From: Dehalococcoidia bacterium LH_S1 | Lineage (GTDB): Bacteria > Chloroflexota > Dehalococcoidia > SZUA-161 > SpSt-899 | DNA length: 5,766 nucleotides | Direction of reading: 5' to 3' | Assembly: GCA_023660035.1 (NCBI GenBank) | Contig: JAGXOF010000064.1 | Span: forward strand, 1 to 5,766 | Shown here: in pieces, positions 1 to 5,722 of the stretch | How positions within the stretch are numbered: the first letter of the stretch is position 1 | Layout of the letters: each line of letters begins with the position of its first letter | Notes under the pieces: model-generated | Database searches by the model: none | Seen by the model: only the letters and a program-made list of their open reading frames with translations | What the model was told of the DNA's origin: nothing | Program-made: the position numbers and the translations under genes

Positions 1-1
1 A

Positions 2-775
2 ATCAAACCTGGCTTGGGGATAACAGTGGGTATAGCTGCCATCAACACGGTGCCTCGCAGGATGATCATCCAGTCCGTTAAGGAGGCCCCAGGAGTACAG
101 CTCGAGAGCAGTGGCATGCAGGTGACAATCTCAGTGCCTCGGGGTAAAGAGTTGGCTAAAAGAACCCTGAACCGGCGTCTGGGTATAGTTGGGGGCATCT
201 CAATCCTGGGGACCAGCGGCGTGGTCATACCTTATTCAGTTGAGGCTTACACAGCCTCTATCTCTCAAGCATTGGATATTGCCGTGGCCTCTGGATGTCG
301 AAAGGTGATATTGACCACGGGAAGGCGAAGCGAAAAGTTTGCACAGGGAGAGCTTACCCTCCCCGAGGAGTCCTTTATCCAAATAGGAGACTTCGTTGGT
401 CATGCTATTGAGGAGTGCGCTAGAAAAGGACTGGCAAAGGTCGTCATCTGGGGCATGGTAGGCAAGTTGAGCAAGCTTGCCGCTGCGCATTTCTACACCA
501 ACGTCAGCGATTCTACAGTTGATATTAGCTTTCTGGCTGAGCTAGCGGCAAGTTGCGGTGTGCCAGACGAAAAGATTAATGAACTACGAGGGACGGGTAC
601 GGCCAATCATTTTCGGCGGATGCTACCGGACGTGTATACCAGGGATTTTTGCAATCGGCTCTGCCTGCTGGCGGCGACAAAATGCCGTGGCAAAGTCGAT
701 GACAGATTGGCTGTTGAATGTATCATGACCGACCCTAAAGGGGCTATCCTGGGGAGGGCAAGTGCCGGAGAATAA
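2..775 (+). CDS. cbiD: Cobalt-precorrin-5B C1-methyltransferase CbiD (5' partial)
   Basis: CbiD transfers a methyl group from S-adenosylmethionine to C1 of cobalt-precorrin-5B in the anaerobic cobalamin pathway, in the cytoplasm. The open frame enters from the window edge: before the first possible in-window start (TTG at 14) it already reads IKPG, part of the family's conserved KPGL..(P)VG..AIN.VPR block. The real N-terminus is therefore outside, and about 100 or more residues of a usual 350-380 are missing. The visible 257 residues hold the AINTVPRRMI block (about 13-22), the family signature GGISILGTSG (64-73), and FIQIGDFVGHAIEECARKGL followed by GMVGKLSKLAA. The segment after this, where many CbiD proteins have THS..AD.R.E, reads YTNVSDSTVDISFLAE here, so this is a divergent subtype. 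The stop overlaps the start of the cbiE-cbiT gene by 14 bases, implying translational coupling. Identification is by recognised family motifs, not by a search. Confidence 0.95.
   Translation: MKPGLGITVGIAAINTVPRRMIIQSVKEAPGVQLESSGMQVTISVPRGKELAKRTLNRRLGIVGGISILGTSGVVIPYSVEAYTASISQALDIAVASGCRKVILTTGRRSEKFAQGELTLPEESFIQIGDFVGHAIEECARKGLAKVVIWGMVGKLSKLAAAHFYTNVSDSTVDISFLAELAASCGVPDEKINELRGTGTANHFRRMLPDVYTRDFCNRLCLLAATKCRGKVDDRLAVECIMTDPKGAILGRASAGE
751..758 (+). promoter_or_regulatory. Ribosome binding site for cbiET
   Basis: The purine run GGGGAGGG lies inside the last codons of cbiD, with its GGAGG core (753-757) 4 bases before the GTG at 762. It supports GTG 762 as the start of the cbiE-cbiT fusion, because the conserved CbiE N-terminal strand (KVYIIGVG) begins only four codons later. 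Confidence 0.6.
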
Positions 776-1997
776 AGTTTATATCATCGGTGTGGGAGCA
801 GCCGGTAGTGCCAGCCTGCTCCCCGAAGCACGCCAGCTCATAGAAGCGGCGGAGATAGTTTTCGGTGGGGAGAGATTGCTCGGCCTGTTCCCGTCTTTAA
901 CTGAACGAAATGTCGTGGTCGGGAACAATCTGGCTGAGGTAACGGATCTTATCAAGAGCAACATAGGAGACAAACGTATGGTGGTTTTAGCTTCCGGCGA
1001 CCCCGGCTTCTACAGCATAGCCAGATATCTGACCCGGGAACTAGGTAGGGATGCGATTGAGATAATGCCGAACGTAAGCGCCATGCAACTGGCCTTTGCC
1101 CGGATCAAAGAAAACTGGGACGATGCCGTCCTGACCAGCGTCCACGCCAGGCCGATGGAGGCCATTGTTGAGCTGGTACGTGCCAGCCACAAAATTGGCA
1201 TATTCACCGATGATAAGCATACCCCCGGCGAGATCGCCAGTGTCCTACAGGACCACGGTATTGAAAACTGCCAGGCATATGTCTGCCAGGACCTGAGCAC
1301 CGAGAACGAAAAGGTTACGGCTGCTGACCTATATAGCCTCCAGGAGAAGGACTTCTCACCACTCAATGTCCTGATACTGCTCAGGAAGCAGCCAGAAACT
1401 AAGCCCGAGCCGCTACTGGGTATTGCTGAAGAAAAGTTCTTCCGCTTGAGAGCGGGCTTTATTACCAAGTCGGAGGTGAGGGTGATCAGCCTAGCCAAGA
1501 TGGCGCTCACTGAAAGCAGCATTGTCTGGGATATTGGTGCTGGCTCAGGGGCGATATCAATTGAAGCCTCTTTTCTGGCTGCTAAAGGGAGCATCTTTGC
1601 CATAGAGAAGAACGCCGATGCCGTGGCGATTATCAGTAAAAACGTCCAGAGGTTTGGTCGGCATAATATTAAGGTTATTCGGGCTTTGGCTCCGGAGAAG
1701 CTCGAGAAATTGCCCGCTCCCGACGCGATTTTCATTGGCGGTAGCGGCGGACACATGGCCGAGATCCTATCCGTTGCCGGTCGCCGGTTGAGACCGAAGG
1801 GGCGAATTGTGGTCAATGCGGCTACACTGGAGACTCTACATCGCACTGCCGAGGGATTGTTGGCGAACGGATTTATGTATGGGGTAACCCTGGTGAGTAT
1901 AGCCCGGAGCCGGGAAACCTCAAACCTCACCCGCTTGGAAGCTCTGAATCCGGTATTTGTGGTTACCGGATGGCGGAAATCAGAAGGTGATTGTTAA
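762..1997 (+). CDS. cbiET: CbiE-CbiT fusion: cobalt-precorrin-7 C5-methyltransferase / cobalt-precorrin-6B C15-methyltransferase (decarboxylating)
   Basis: This 411-residue protein joins two corrin methyltransferases, the architecture also known as CobL in the aerobic pathway. Residues about 1-205 are the CbiE tetrapyrrole-methylase domain: the N-terminal glycine loop GVGAAG (10-15, where GxGPGG is usual), GGERLLGLFP, SGDPGFY (78-84), and PNVSAMQLAFARI. A proline/charge-rich linker follows. Residues about 225-411 are the CbiT Rossmann methyltransferase: GFITKSEVR (232-240), the SAM-binding motif I DIGAGSGAISIE (257-268), an acidic residue about 20 positions later in FAIEKNADA, and FIGGSGGH (324-331). 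CbiT methylates C15 and decarboxylates the ring C acetate; CbiE then methylates C5. The GTG start is chosen from its ribosome binding site and the position of the first conserved strand. The gene overlaps cbiD by 14 bases and ends directly against the cbiL ATG. Both domains look complete. The aerobic CobL function is unlikely given the cbiD and cbiG neighbours. Confidence 0.95.
   Translation: MPENKVYIIGVGAAGSASLLPEARQLIEAAEIVFGGERLLGLFPSLTERNVVVGNNLAEVTDLIKSNIGDKRMVVLASGDPGFYSIARYLTRELGRDAIEIMPNVSAMQLAFARIKENWDDAVLTSVHARPMEAIVELVRASHKIGIFTDDKHTPGEIASVLQDHGIENCQAYVCQDLSTENEKVTAADLYSLQEKDFSPLNVLILLRKQPETKPEPLLGIAEEKFFRLRAGFITKSEVRVISLAKMALTESSIVWDIGAGSGAISIEASFLAAKGSIFAIEKNADAVAIISKNVQRFGRHNIKVIRALAPEKLEKLPAPDAIFIGGSGGHMAEILSVAGRRLRPKGRIVVNAATLETLHRTAEGLLANGFMYGVTLVSIARSRETSNLTRLEALNPVFVVTGWRKSEGDC
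1984..1990 (+). promoter_or_regulatory. Ribosome binding site for cbiL
   Basis: AAGGTGA lies in the last codons of cbiET, 7 bases before the cbiL ATG at 1998. The ATG follows the cbiET TAA stop with no gap, so terminating ribosomes can reinitiate directly. Confidence 0.55.
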
Positions 1998-2720
1998 ATG
2001 AGAAGCAGGAGAAAAGGGATAGGGCGCTTTTATGGCGTTGGGGTCGGGCCAGGAGACCCGGAACTCCTTACCCTGAAGGCACACCGTATTCTTACCCAGG
2101 TGCCAGTTATTTTCGTACCCAAAAAGGTCAAGGGAAGCGAGAGCCTGGCCAAGTCCATCATAAACGACCTCGCGGCTAAATCGGAGCCAAAAATCGTCGA
2201 GTTGGTCTTCCCTATGCTGAGAGACAAAGAGCAACTGGCAGAGTCCTGGCGAAAGGCCGCGGATATCATCTGGCGGCACCTGGCAGCAGGAGACGACTGC
2301 GCCTTTGTCAATGTTGGCGATCCCCTTCTTTACGGGACTTTTATTCACGTTCTGGAGTCATTGAGAGAGACTCAGCCCGAGTTAGAAGTTGCGGTTATCC
2401 CGGGCATATCCTCACTCAACGCTGCGGCAGCCAAAGGGATGGTGCCTCTGGCTACTGAGGATGAATGTGTGGCGATAATATCTTCCTCGTGTGAAGATAA
2501 GTTCATTCGTCAGGTGCTGGAGAGCTTTGACACGGTGGTGTTCATGAAAATAAACAGGAACTTCGACCGCATACTCAATATCCTTGAAGGGCTGAACTTG
2601 ACTGGAAAGTGCCTCTATGTCAGAAGGTGCACCACCAAAGACGAAGAGATAGTTTGGGACATCAGCAGGTTAAAAGGGCGAAAGCTGGACTATTCCTCCC
2701 TGCTGATTGTAAGGAGATAA
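1998..2720 (+). CDS. cbiL: Cobalt-factor II / cobalt-precorrin-2 C20-methyltransferase CbiL
   Basis: CbiL adds the C20 methyl group to the cobalt-bound precorrin-2 or factor II, the first methylation after cobalt insertion. The 240-residue length is typical of the family. Visible tetrapyrrole-methylase motifs in order are: GVGPGDPELLTLKA (15-28); the CbiL-type FVPKKVKGSESLA segment; VGDPLLYGTF (106-115), the conserved GDP..Y..F substrate/SAM loop; and PGISSLNAAAA (135-145). Near the C-terminus comes VVFMKINRNFDRI, matching the family's characteristic 'MKv.r..d.i' strand. These features separate it from CbiF and CbiH paralogues, which have YA.S.(V/I)N and GYK.Y instead. The ATG start is supported by an AAGGTGA site and by the N-terminal glycine loop beginning about 12 residues in. 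It sits between cbiET (0-base gap) and cbiF (1-base gap), so it is cotranscribed. The N-terminus (RSRRKGIGR) is basic, with no sign of a signal peptide. Nothing suggests loss of function. Confidence 0.95.
   Translation: MRSRRKGIGRFYGVGVGPGDPELLTLKAHRILTQVPVIFVPKKVKGSESLAKSIINDLAAKSEPKIVELVFPMLRDKEQLAESWRKAADIIWRHLAAGDDCAFVNVGDPLLYGTFIHVLESLRETQPELEVAVIPGISSLNAAAAKGMVPLATEDECVAIISSSCEDKFIRQVLESFDTVVFMKINRNFDRILNILEGLNLTGKCLYVRRCTTKDEEIVWDISRLKGRKLDYSSLLIVRR
2711..2716 (+). promoter_or_regulatory. Ribosome binding site for cbiF
   Basis: A full AAGGAG Shine-Dalgarno sequence overlaps the last codons of cbiL and lies 5 bases before the cbiF ATG at 2722. It is one of the two strongest sites in the operon. 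Confidence 0.65.
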
Positions 2721-2721
2721 C

Positions 2722-3474
2722 ATGGCAGTCCAGGTCTATTTCATTGGTGCGGGGCCCGGCGACCCGGAGCTGCTGACTATCAAAGGAAAGGAGATTATCG
2801 AGCGAGCGGAGGTCATCATCTATGCTGACTCACTGATAAATCCAGAGATATGCCAATTTGCCAAGCCCGATGCCGAGATTCACTGCAGCGCCTCGTTGTC
2901 CCTTGAGGAGATAACTGACACCATTGAGAACGCCGTTAAGCAGGGAAGGCTAGTAGCTCGTTTACAAAGTGGCGACCCCAGCATCTATGGGGCTATCAAG
3001 GAGCAGATGGCAGTGCTGGATGAAAAGGAGATAGAATATGAGATTATTCCCGGCGTAAGCTCTCTGTTTGCCGCCGCCGCTTCCATAAAGACCGAGCTAA
3101 CCATACCCGAGCTTTCCCAAACGGTTATTATCACCCGAATGGAAGGTAATACCCCAGTTCCTGCCCGGGAAAGTTTGAAAAGCCTGGCGGCGCACCAGTC
3201 CGCAATGGCCATCTTCCTGAGCGCATCTCTAATTAACGAGGTGGTAGCTTCGCTTCTTGATGGTGGTTATTCCCCAGAAACTCCTGCCGCGGTGGTCTGT
3301 AGAGCTACCTGGAATGATGAGGTGGTAGTAAGGACACTACTGAAGCACCTGGCAGAGAGAGTGAATGAGCTAGGTATAAAGAAGCAGGCAATAATACTGG
3401 TGGGCAAGTTCTTGGACCAGCAGTCAAAGAGGCGATCCAGGCTTTATGGCAAGGAGAAAAAGGGTGGAGTCTAG
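2722..3474 (+). CDS. cbiF: Cobalt-precorrin-4 C11-methyltransferase CbiF
   Basis: CbiF methylates C11 of cobalt-precorrin-4, giving the substrate for the lactone-opening enzyme CbiG encoded next. The protein is 250 residues, normal for CbiF/CobM. Motifs seen in order are: GAGPGDPELLTIKG (9-22), the SAM-binding glycine loop; YADSLIN (34-40), the CbiF-type YA.SL(V/I)N; RLQSGDPSIYGAI (80-92), close to the family's RLHTGDPS.YGAI with H-to-Q and T-to-S changes; PGVSSLFAAAA (110-120); and the CbiF hallmark LTIPELSQTVIITR followed by EGNTPVP (141-147). After these the C-terminal lobe continues to GKFLDQQ, then a basic tail (SKRRSRLYGKEKKGG) that is less conserved and overlaps the next gene. The ATG start is fixed by AAGGAG 5 bases upstream and by the conserved loop starting at residue 9. 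The final 11 bases are shared with cbiGH if its GTG start is used. Confidence 0.96.
   Translation: MAVQVYFIGAGPGDPELLTIKGKEIIERAEVIIYADSLINPEICQFAKPDAEIHCSASLSLEEITDTIENAVKQGRLVARLQSGDPSIYGAIKEQMAVLDEKEIEYEIIPGVSSLFAAAASIKTELTIPELSQTVIITRMEGNTPVPARESLKSLAAHQSAMAIFLSASLINEVVASLLDGGYSPETPAAVVCRATWNDEVVVRTLLKHLAERVNELGIKKQAIILVGKFLDQQSKRRSRLYGKEKKGGV
3451..3456 (+). promoter_or_regulatory. Ribosome binding site that decides the cbiGH start
   Basis: AAGGAG lies 7 bases before an in-frame GTG at 3464. The earlier in-frame ATG at 3446 has no comparable site upstream, and the AAGGAG falls inside its coding sequence. GTG 3464 is therefore the more likely start. GTG starts with a short overlap also occur at the cbiD/cbiET junction. 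Confidence 0.6.
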
Positions 3475-5341
3475 CTTTAACGGCGATCAGGTGGCGATTA
3501 TCGCTGTCACCAGAAAAGGAGTAGCTTTGGGACGCCGTCTGAAGCAGGTATTTACCGATTGTCATCTCTACCTGCCGAAGAGATTTACTGCCGGACAAAT
3601 GCCAGACGAGTATATTTTTCTAGCGCCAGCCAAGAAGGTGGTACAGAAGGCCTTTGCCCAATGCCGTTATTTGGTGCTTATTATGGCGGTAGGTGCTGCG
3701 GTGCGCCTGTTAGCCTCTGAGCTCAAGGGCAAGCATGAAGACCCCGGCGTAGTGGTGATCGATGATGGCGGCACCTTTGCCGTAAGTCTGCTATCAGGAC
3801 ATCTCGGGGGCGCCAATCAGATGACCAGGAAGGTGGCAGCTTTTCTCGGTGCTCAACCCGTTATCACCACCGCCTCAGAGGTGAGCGGCACCATAGCGAT
3901 AGACCTTCTGGGAAAAGAGTTCGGCTGGCAAATCGAAGATGGCGATAGCCTCACTCAGGTCGCCGCTAGTCTGGTCAATGGAGAATGTGTTGGCATTTAC
4001 CAGGATGCCGGTGAGACAGACTGGTGGCATGAGGACAGTCCATTACCAAGCAACATCCGTGTCTTTACTAGCATTGAAGCGTTTATGGAATTCCATTGCC
4101 AGGCGGCACTAATTATCACTGATCGGATTCTTGACGAAAGGCCTCAGCCGCTCCCCGGTGGCGCAGTAACCTACCGTCCCAAGAGCCTCGTGGTCGGTAT
4201 CGGCTGCAACCGTAACACAGAAGCAATGGCTATAGAGGAAGCCGTAAAACGCGTTTTTAGGGAGCACAGGCTATCCATTAGAAGTATTCGGAACATAGCA
4301 ACCATCGATATGAAGAAAAACGAGACCGGGCTCTTGGAGTTCGCCCGGAAATACCACCTGCCGATAGATTACTTTAATAAAGAAACTCTCAGCAGCGTCG
4401 AATTTCCGTCTGAGCCTTCAGCCACGACACTGAAGCATGTGGGAACGCCGGCGGTGTGCGAACCAGCGGCGATATTGAGCAGTGGCAATCCATCCCTTGT
4501 CGTCCCAAAGCTAAGTTTTGATCAGGCAGTGTCAGTGGCAGTGGCCAGAGTATACTTTGACAGCCATAAGCCAGCAAAAAGGGGCAGGCTTTTCCTGGTA
4601 GGCCTGGGCCCCGGCGCTCCGGAGCACATGACCTTCCGGGCGCAAGAGGCGCTCAAAGCAAGTGATATGGTGGTTGGCTACAAGAACTATATCAAGCTGG
4701 CGGAGCCCTTTATTGCCGCAAAGGAAGTAAGGAGCACCGGCATGACTGAGGAAATCCAGAGAGCAGAAATCGCCATTGAGTCGGCTCAGCAGGGCAAGAC
4801 AGTTTCTGTTGTTTGCGGTGGCGATTCCGGTATCTATGGCATGGCGGGGCTAGTGGGTGAACTTCTCCATGAGCGTGGTACCACTGTGGATGTAGAGGTG
4901 GTACCCGGGGTGCCAGCGATGGTAGCCAGTGCCGCCCTGCTCGGGGCTCCAGTGACAGCTGACTCCGTTTCTATCAGCCTGAGCGATTATCTAGTGCCGT
5001 GGAACAAGATCCGCCAGAGGCTGGAAGTGGCAGCACAGGCAGACTTTGTTATCGTTCTCTATAATCCTAAAAGTAAGAAACGGCAGCACCAGCTAGCTGA
5101 AGCGAGGGGAATTATCCTGCAGCATCGTTCTCCGGTGACTCCGGTGGGCATTGTTACGAATGCCTGTCGAGAGGGACAGAGGGCAGTAATCACTAACTTG
5201 CAGCACCTGCTCGACCATGAAATTGACATGAACACAACGCTTATTATCGGAAATTCAACCACCTTTACATTTTACAACTGGATGGTAACCCCGCGTGGCT
5301 ATCTAAATAAATACCGCCCAAGCAACGAGGTTCCAAGATGA
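3464..5341 (+). CDS. cbiGH: CbiG-CbiH fusion: cobalt-precorrin-5A hydrolase / cobalt-factor III (precorrin-3B) C17-methyltransferase
   Basis: This 625-residue protein (631 if the ATG at 3446 is used) joins two enzymes of the anaerobic pathway. CbiG, residues about 1-362, opens the delta-lactone and releases the two-carbon unit from cobalt-precorrin-5A. It shows VAIIAVTRKGVALGRRL near the start, SGHLGGANQMT (111-121) with PVITTASEVSG, the C-terminal domain start VGIGCNRNT (244-252), and TLKHVGTPAVCEPAA (322-336). A linker of only about 12 residues (around FDSHKPAKRG) leads into CbiH, about 374-625, which methylates C17 with ring contraction. CbiH shows LVGLGPGAPEHMT, GYKNYIKLAEPFI, CGGDSGIYGMAG (451-462), PGVPAMVASAALLGAP, YNPKSKKR (533-540) and GNSTTF (596-601). 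Both halves look complete with no internal stops. The extra Fe-S domain found in some long CbiH proteins is not seen. The stop TGA overlaps an ATG (ATGA) that leads into a degenerate adenosyltransferase gene. Confidence 0.93.
   Translation: MESSFNGDQVAIIAVTRKGVALGRRLKQVFTDCHLYLPKRFTAGQMPDEYIFLAPAKKVVQKAFAQCRYLVLIMAVGAAVRLLASELKGKHEDPGVVVIDDGGTFAVSLLSGHLGGANQMTRKVAAFLGAQPVITTASEVSGTIAIDLLGKEFGWQIEDGDSLTQVAASLVNGECVGIYQDAGETDWWHEDSPLPSNIRVFTSIEAFMEFHCQAALIITDRILDERPQPLPGGAVTYRPKSLVVGIGCNRNTEAMAIEEAVKRVFREHRLSIRSIRNIATIDMKKNETGLLEFARKYHLPIDYFNKETLSSVEFPSEPSATTLKHVGTPAVCEPAAILSSGNPSLVVPKLSFDQAVSVAVARVYFDSHKPAKRGRLFLVGLGPGAPEHMTFRAQEALKASDMVVGYKNYIKLAEPFIAAKEVRSTGMTEEIQRAEIAIESAQQGKTVSVVCGGDSGIYGMAGLVGELLHERGTTVDVEVVPGVPAMVASAALLGAPVTADSVSISLSDYLVPWNKIRQRLEVAAQADFVIVLYNPKSKKRQHQLAEARGIILQHRSPVTPVGIVTNACREGQRAVITNLQHLLDHEIDMNTTLIIGNSTTFTFYNWMVTPRGYLNKYRPSNEVPR
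5327..5340 (+). promoter_or_regulatory. Vestigial coupled translation start (SD plus ATGA) after cbiGH
   Basis: GAGG (5327-5330) stands 7 bases before an ATG at 5338 that overlaps the cbiGH stop as ATGA. This is a well-formed coupled start for a downstream gene. The frame it opens runs only to the TAG at 5488-5490 (50 codons, beginning MTGYQTV). It matches nothing until it passes through ITGRN, which belongs to the adenosyltransferase remnant read in a different frame upstream and downstream. It probably once started the adenosyltransferase gene; whether the peptide is still made cannot be told. Confidence 0.45.
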
Positions 5342-5375
5342 CTGGTTACCAGACGGTGAGCAGGTTAAATAGTAG

Positions 5376-5591
5376 TATGGCTGGCTTCCGGTTAAAGGGG
5401 TGCTCAATGTACTCGAAAACTGCCCTGAACATGTGCATGTTTATTACCGGACGAAATCCCCTCAGGAAATCATTGACTTCGCTGACATAGTGACCGATAT
5501 GAGAGAGATAAAGCACCCGCATATTGACCCATCATACCTGGGCGACTGGCGAAACCTCACGCAACCTGGATATGTGGCTTCTGTGCCATAG
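5376..5591 (+). pseudogene. C-terminal remnant of a cob(I)yrinic acid a,c-diamide adenosyltransferase (CobO/BtuR family)
   Basis: Intact CobO/BtuR enzymes transfer the 5'-deoxyadenosyl group of ATP to cob(I)yrinic acid a,c-diamide or other corrinoids. Here only the C-terminal third can be read. YGWLPV (5376-5393), VLNVLENCPEHVHV (5400-5441) and PQEIIDFADIVTDMREIKHP (5460-5519) match the family's 'YGLLPVEEVL.LLE.RPEHVHVV.TGRNAPQELID.ADLVTEMREIKHP' pattern. The TGRN motif is present at 5446-5457 but in the +1 frame relative to both flanks, so two compensating small deletions (one codon net) have destroyed it. Two tandem TAG stops (5370-5375) close the frame just upstream, and the P-loop N-terminal part is absent. 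After KHP the usual 'GI.A..GIE' ending is not recognisable. An open frame from GTG 5400 could give 63 residues, but its only purine run touches the GTG, so translation is unlikely. Family assignment is by pattern memory but rests on a long contiguous match. Confidence 0.75.
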
Positions 5592-5629
5592 TACTAGGTT
5601 AAAGAAAAAGTTGTCAACAATAGGGGGGT

Positions 5630-5650
5630 TGAGACACAGGGATGTGTTCA
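5630..5650 (+). repeat. Hairpin with GNRA-type loop
   Basis: ACACA (5634-5638) pairs with TGTGT (5643-5647) around a GGGA loop, which fits the GNRA class when transcribed. The stem extends through a G-U pair (5633/5648) and, with one bulged A (5632), through G-C and T-A pairs. It lies between the two G6 tracts. No T-run follows, so it is not a standard intrinsic terminator. Its role is unknown. Confidence 0.4.
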
Positions 5651-5680
5651 GGTTTTGGGGGGTAAAGAAACTACACCTCA

Positions 5681-5722
5681 CCCCAGACTTCGCTGGGGAG
5701 AAGTGGCCCGTCGTAGGCGGGC
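5681..5722 (+). repeat. Tandem G+C-rich hairpins at the operon 3' end
   Basis: The first hairpin is CCCCAG (5681-5686), loop ACTTCG, CTGGGG (5693-5698). The second is GCCCGTC (5706-5712), loop GTA, GGCGGGC (5716-5722), a 7-bp stem including one G-T pair. They are 7 bases apart. Neither is followed by a T-run on the + strand. On the - strand the first is followed by a moderately T-rich stretch (TAGTTTCTTT) after about 8 bases. They may end transcription or stabilise the 3' end, or be part of a dispersed palindromic repeat. The structures are seen directly; the function is inferred. Confidence 0.45.

Noticed and set aside
14..16. TTG at 14 as a real start of cbiD
   Set aside because: Conserved CbiD sequence (KPG and beyond) is already in progress before it, and over 100 N-terminal residues of the family would be missing, so the gene continues upstream of the window.
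1010..1930. Long minus-strand open frame (306 codons) inside cbiET
   Set aside because: It lies entirely opposite a well-supported gene, its product is serine/leucine-rich with no recognisable domain, and it has no operon context. It is a codon-bias shadow.
3446..3463. ATG at 3446 as the start of cbiGH
   Set aside because: It lacks an upstream Shine-Dalgarno site, and the AAGGAG at 3451-3456 is well placed for GTG 3464. Kept as an alternative only.
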